Source: Acidobacteria bacterium RIFCSPHIGHO2_01_FULL_67_28
Lineage (GTDB): Bacteria; Acidobacteriota; Terriglobia; Acidiferrales; 2-02-FULL-67-57
Reading direction: 5' to 3'
Length of the DNA stretch: 8,405 nt
Assembly: GCA_001766965.1 (NCBI GenBank)
Contig: MEKM01000009.1
Span: 1 to 8,405, forward strand
Positions 7,237 through 8,405 of the stretch are shown here, piece by piece. The notes beneath the pieces are model-generated. The model did no database searches. It saw only the letters and a list, made by a program, of their open reading frames with translations, and had not been told where the DNA came from. The translations under genes were made by a program, and so were the position numbers. Positions within the stretch are counted from its first letter, which is position 1. Each line of letters starts with the position of its first letter.

Positions 7237-7254
7237 GAGATTTCCCGAAATCTC
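7237..7254. repeat. Inverted repeat GAGATTTC-CC-GAAATCTC
   Basis: Perfect 8-bp arms separated by two bases, shaped like a dimeric-repressor operator. The spacer is too short for a stable RNA hairpin at full stem length. It shares the GAGAT/ATCTC core with the neighbouring inverted repeats. Confidence 0.5.
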
Positions 7255-7304
7255 CCCGGTCCCATTGATTCCCCTGCCCTTATCCAATAGAGGTTCTTTG
7301 CGCT

Positions 7305-7323
7305 TTGAGATATCCAATCTCAA
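7305..7323. repeat. Inverted repeat TTGAGAT-N5-ATCTCAA
   Basis: Perfect 7-bp arms with spacer ATCCA. TATCCAAT occurs at 7281-7288 and again at 7311-7318, so the area also has short direct repetition. The arms match the inner arms of the MITE-like element at 7583-7717. Confidence 0.5.
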
Positions 7324-7391
7324 GTCTCAAGTTCTCTTTCAACAAACGCGCCTCCATCCACCTACCTAGCATCGATCCTCATGAACGTCTA

Positions 7392-7502
7392 CGGTTTTTG
7401 CGGTTTTTGCGGATTTTGCGTACGTTTATTTCCGCAAGTGCGCTTTCGGGGCCGAAAACGGGCTCCCCAAATCCGCAATTTCCGCGAAAACCGCAAAATC
7501 CG
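7392..7502. repeat. Period-9 repeat array arranged as a long inverted repeat
   Basis: The left arm (7392-7420) is CGGTTTTTG, CGGTTTTTG, CGGATTTTG plus CG. The right arm (7474-7502) is built of the complementary type of unit (CGAAAACCG, CAAAATCCG and so on). Aligned as reverse complements, 25 of 29 positions agree. The 53 bases between contain a smaller palindrome, TTTCGG-GG-CCGAAA (7444-7457). The whole can fold into one large stem-loop. It encodes no plausible protein. Confidence 0.7.
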
Positions 7503-7582
7503 CAAAGCGGATTTCGCCCTGCCTGTCCCGAGCGTACGCGAGGGAAGCGGCGCCGAAGGGCAAAAACCGCATTCTCCTCCTC

Positions 7583-7717
7583 TGTCATCCTGAGCGAAGT
7601 CCCTCGACTGTCGCTCGGGATGGTGAGCGAAAGTCGAACCACGAAGGATCTCAATCGGCGCCAGCGGCTTCGTTTGAGATTCCTCGCCGCCAAGGCAATC
7701 GCGGGCTCGGAATGACA
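7583..7717. repeat. 135-base MITE-like dispersed element
   Basis: Ends are imperfect terminal inverted repeats: TGTCATCCTGAGC (7583-7595) and GCTCGGAATGACA (7705-7717), 11 of 13 positions complementary. Inside is a second pair, GAAGGATCTCAA (7643-7654) with TTGAGATTCCTC (7674-7685), 10 of 12. There is no transposase reading frame. I recognise the GTCATCCTGAGCGAAG...GGAATGACA style as a common intergenic repeat in some environmental bacteria, including Acidobacteriota; mobility by a trans-acting transposase is inferred. Confidence 0.65.
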
Positions 7718-7739
7718 GCGGCGGAAGGGTTGGTAGCGG

Positions 7740-7784
7740 CGACGAAGGTGCTTGGCCCCGGCGCCAGCCGGGCCGCCTTCGTCG
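7740..7784. repeat. Long GC-rich hairpin upstream of the MlaF-like gene
   Basis: The outer 9-bp stem CGACGAAGG/CCTTCGTCG (7740-7748 with 7776-7784) encloses an internal loop. The inner stem GGCCC(C)GGC/GCCGGGCC (7754-7762 with 7767-7774) has one bulged C and loop GCCA. No T-tract follows, so it is not a classic terminator. It may be another repeat or, if transcription starts upstream, a leader structure about 93 bases before the ATG. Confidence 0.55.
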
Positions 7785-7877
7785 TCGGTCTATCCGGAAA
7801 AGGCGGATGTCTCCTCCGCCACTCAACGGGCGCAAGCGGTTTGCTTTCTTCCGTTGGATGTTCAAGAATGTGTGCCG

Positions 7878-8405
7878 ATGGGCGAGACGCCGAACTACAT
7901 CGAGTTCCACGAGGTCTCGAAGTCCTTCTGGCTGCCCGACGGCGGCCTCCAGAGGGTGCTTGACGACGTCAGCTTCTTCGTCCCGCGCGGCGAAACGGTC
8001 GCTATCCTCGGCCGCAGCGGGGTGGGGAAGAGCGTCACCCTCAAACACATCGTCGGCTTCCTCAAGCCCGACCAGGGGCGGGTGCTGGTCGACGGCCGGG
8101 ACATCACCGGGTTCGACGAAGAGCAGCTGACCGACGTGCGCCGCCGCATGGCCCTGGTGTTCCAGTCGGGGGCGCTGTTCGATTCGCTCACCGTCGCCGA
8201 AAACGTCGCCTTCCCCCTGCGTGAGCGCGCCCACCTGGAGGGCCGCGAGCCGGACGAGGACGAGATCGAGCGGCGGGTCGCAGAGCTCCTCGCCACGGTC
8301 GAGCTCGACGACTACGCCGACTCCATGCCCGCCGACCTCTCCACCGGGATGAAGCGCGCCGTCGCCATCGCCCGGGCGCTGGCCGCCGAGCCCGACTGCA
8401 TCCTC
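7878..8405 (+). CDS. mlaF: MlaF/Mkl-type ABC transporter ATPase (5' part, cut by window edge)
   Basis: Cytoplasmic ATPase that would power an MCE-type lipid (phospholipid) transporter together with an MlaE permease and MCE/MlaD protein. The 176 residues visible include Walker A GRSGVGKS (45-52), the Q-loop segment VFQSGALFDSLTVAENVAFPL (94-114 in part), which is characteristic of the MlaF group, and an ABC signature LSTGM (154-158) in place of LSGGM/Q. The window ends just before the expected Walker B. ATG at 7878 gives the usual beginning (YIEFHEVSKSF); the ribosome site is poor, and GTG at 7872 is a possible alternative. No convincing promoter was found in the repeat-rich sequence before it. 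It is the first gene of its unit; the partners should follow to the right. Confidence 0.88.
   Translation, partial: MGETPNYIEFHEVSKSFWLPDGGLQRVLDDVSFFVPRGETVAILGRSGVGKSVTLKHIVGFLKPDQGRVLVDGRDITGFDEEQLTDVRRRMALVFQSGALFDSLTVAENVAFPLRERAHLEGREPDEDEIERRVAELLATVELDDYADSMPADLSTGMKRAVAIARALAAEPDCIL

Larger units (their letters stand above)
7018..7877. other. Roughly 860-base non-coding, repeat-rich intergenic region
   Basis: Lies between the divergent groES promoter and the MlaF-like gene. I find no frame with a recognisable protein, a ribosome site or coding-like composition. It is richer in A+T and pyrimidines than the genes, especially 7150-7400. It contains many palindromes: GCGGCC/GGCCGC (7061-7077), CCGGGC/GCCCGG (7027-7049), the 12-base ACCCCCGGGGGT (7189-7200), and the repeats listed separately. 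No tRNA or other structured RNA was recognised. It looks like a landing site for small dispersed repeats. Confidence 0.7.

Noticed and set aside
7069..7323. 84-codon minus-strand open frame
   Set aside because: Begins at TTG without a ribosome site, spans several palindromes, and its product resembles no protein I know.
7392..7502. Possible CRISPR array
   Set aside because: Units of nine bases without unique spacers, arranged as inverted rather than direct repeats.
7305..7715. 136-codon plus-strand open frame
   Set aside because: Translates the inverted array and the MITE-like element; an artefact of repeats.
7841..7869. TTGCTT-17-AAGAAT as promoter of the MlaF-like gene
   Set aside because: Poor match at both boxes, and the start would fall at or after the ATG.
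7389..8234. 281-codon minus-strand open frame
   Set aside because: Runs antisense through the MlaF-like ATPase and across the repeats; no motif.

Overview
The window is GC-rich, tightly packed bacterial DNA. I recognise seven protein genes plus one roughly 860-base non-coding, repeat-rich stretch. The style of the genes (a RibBA with an altered GTP cyclohydrolase half, an MlaF-type ATPase with an LSTGM signature, a HrcA/CIRCE-controlled groESL, and dispersed GTCATCCTGAGC / GGTGGCACCGG palindromes) resembles Acidobacteriota genomes as I know them. That placement is an inference from style; there is no rRNA or other phylogenetic marker strong enough to settle it.

Layout. Positions 21-2889 (minus strand) hold a three-gene operon: a DUF47/PhoU-like Pit accessory protein, a PiT phosphate permease and ribBA. 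A well-formed sigma70-type promoter at 2981-3009 precedes it. Positions 3012-3074 are a REP-like set of hairpins. Positions 3091-3897 (minus) are the main discovery: a membrane-anchored redoxin/peroxiredoxin-like gene interrupted by one in-frame UGA exactly where the first active-site cysteine of the thioredoxin fold should stand (FYRGYW-UGA-PFC). The frame stays open and conserved on both sides, and a bacterial-SECIS-like hairpin follows the UGA. I read it as a selenoprotein of 268 residues with Sec at 146. Standard gene calling would split it into two false genes.

Facing away from it, 4006-4770 (plus) encodes a secreted protein with two CPPxxxYDxxxGxC motifs and a Gly/His/Ser-repeat tail. 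A strong bidirectional terminator (4797-4824) separates it from the convergent groES-groEL operon (4861-6869, minus). That operon has a promoter whose -10 box overlaps a perfect CIRCE operator (6964-6990).

Positions 7018-7877 carry no convincing gene. They hold a series of inverted repeats, a period-9 inverted array, a 135-base MITE-like element and a long hairpin. At 7878 an MlaF-like ABC ATPase begins and runs off the right edge.

How the parts relate. The phosphate operon couples a low-affinity phosphate carrier with its cytoplasmic partner and the first steps of riboflavin synthesis. The chaperonin operon is a self-contained heat-shock unit. The selenoprotein and the secreted Cys/His-rich protein share a 108-base divergent control region, with their putative -35 boxes back to back, and both products are predicted to work outside the cytoplasm. 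A shared envelope role is possible but is only inferred.
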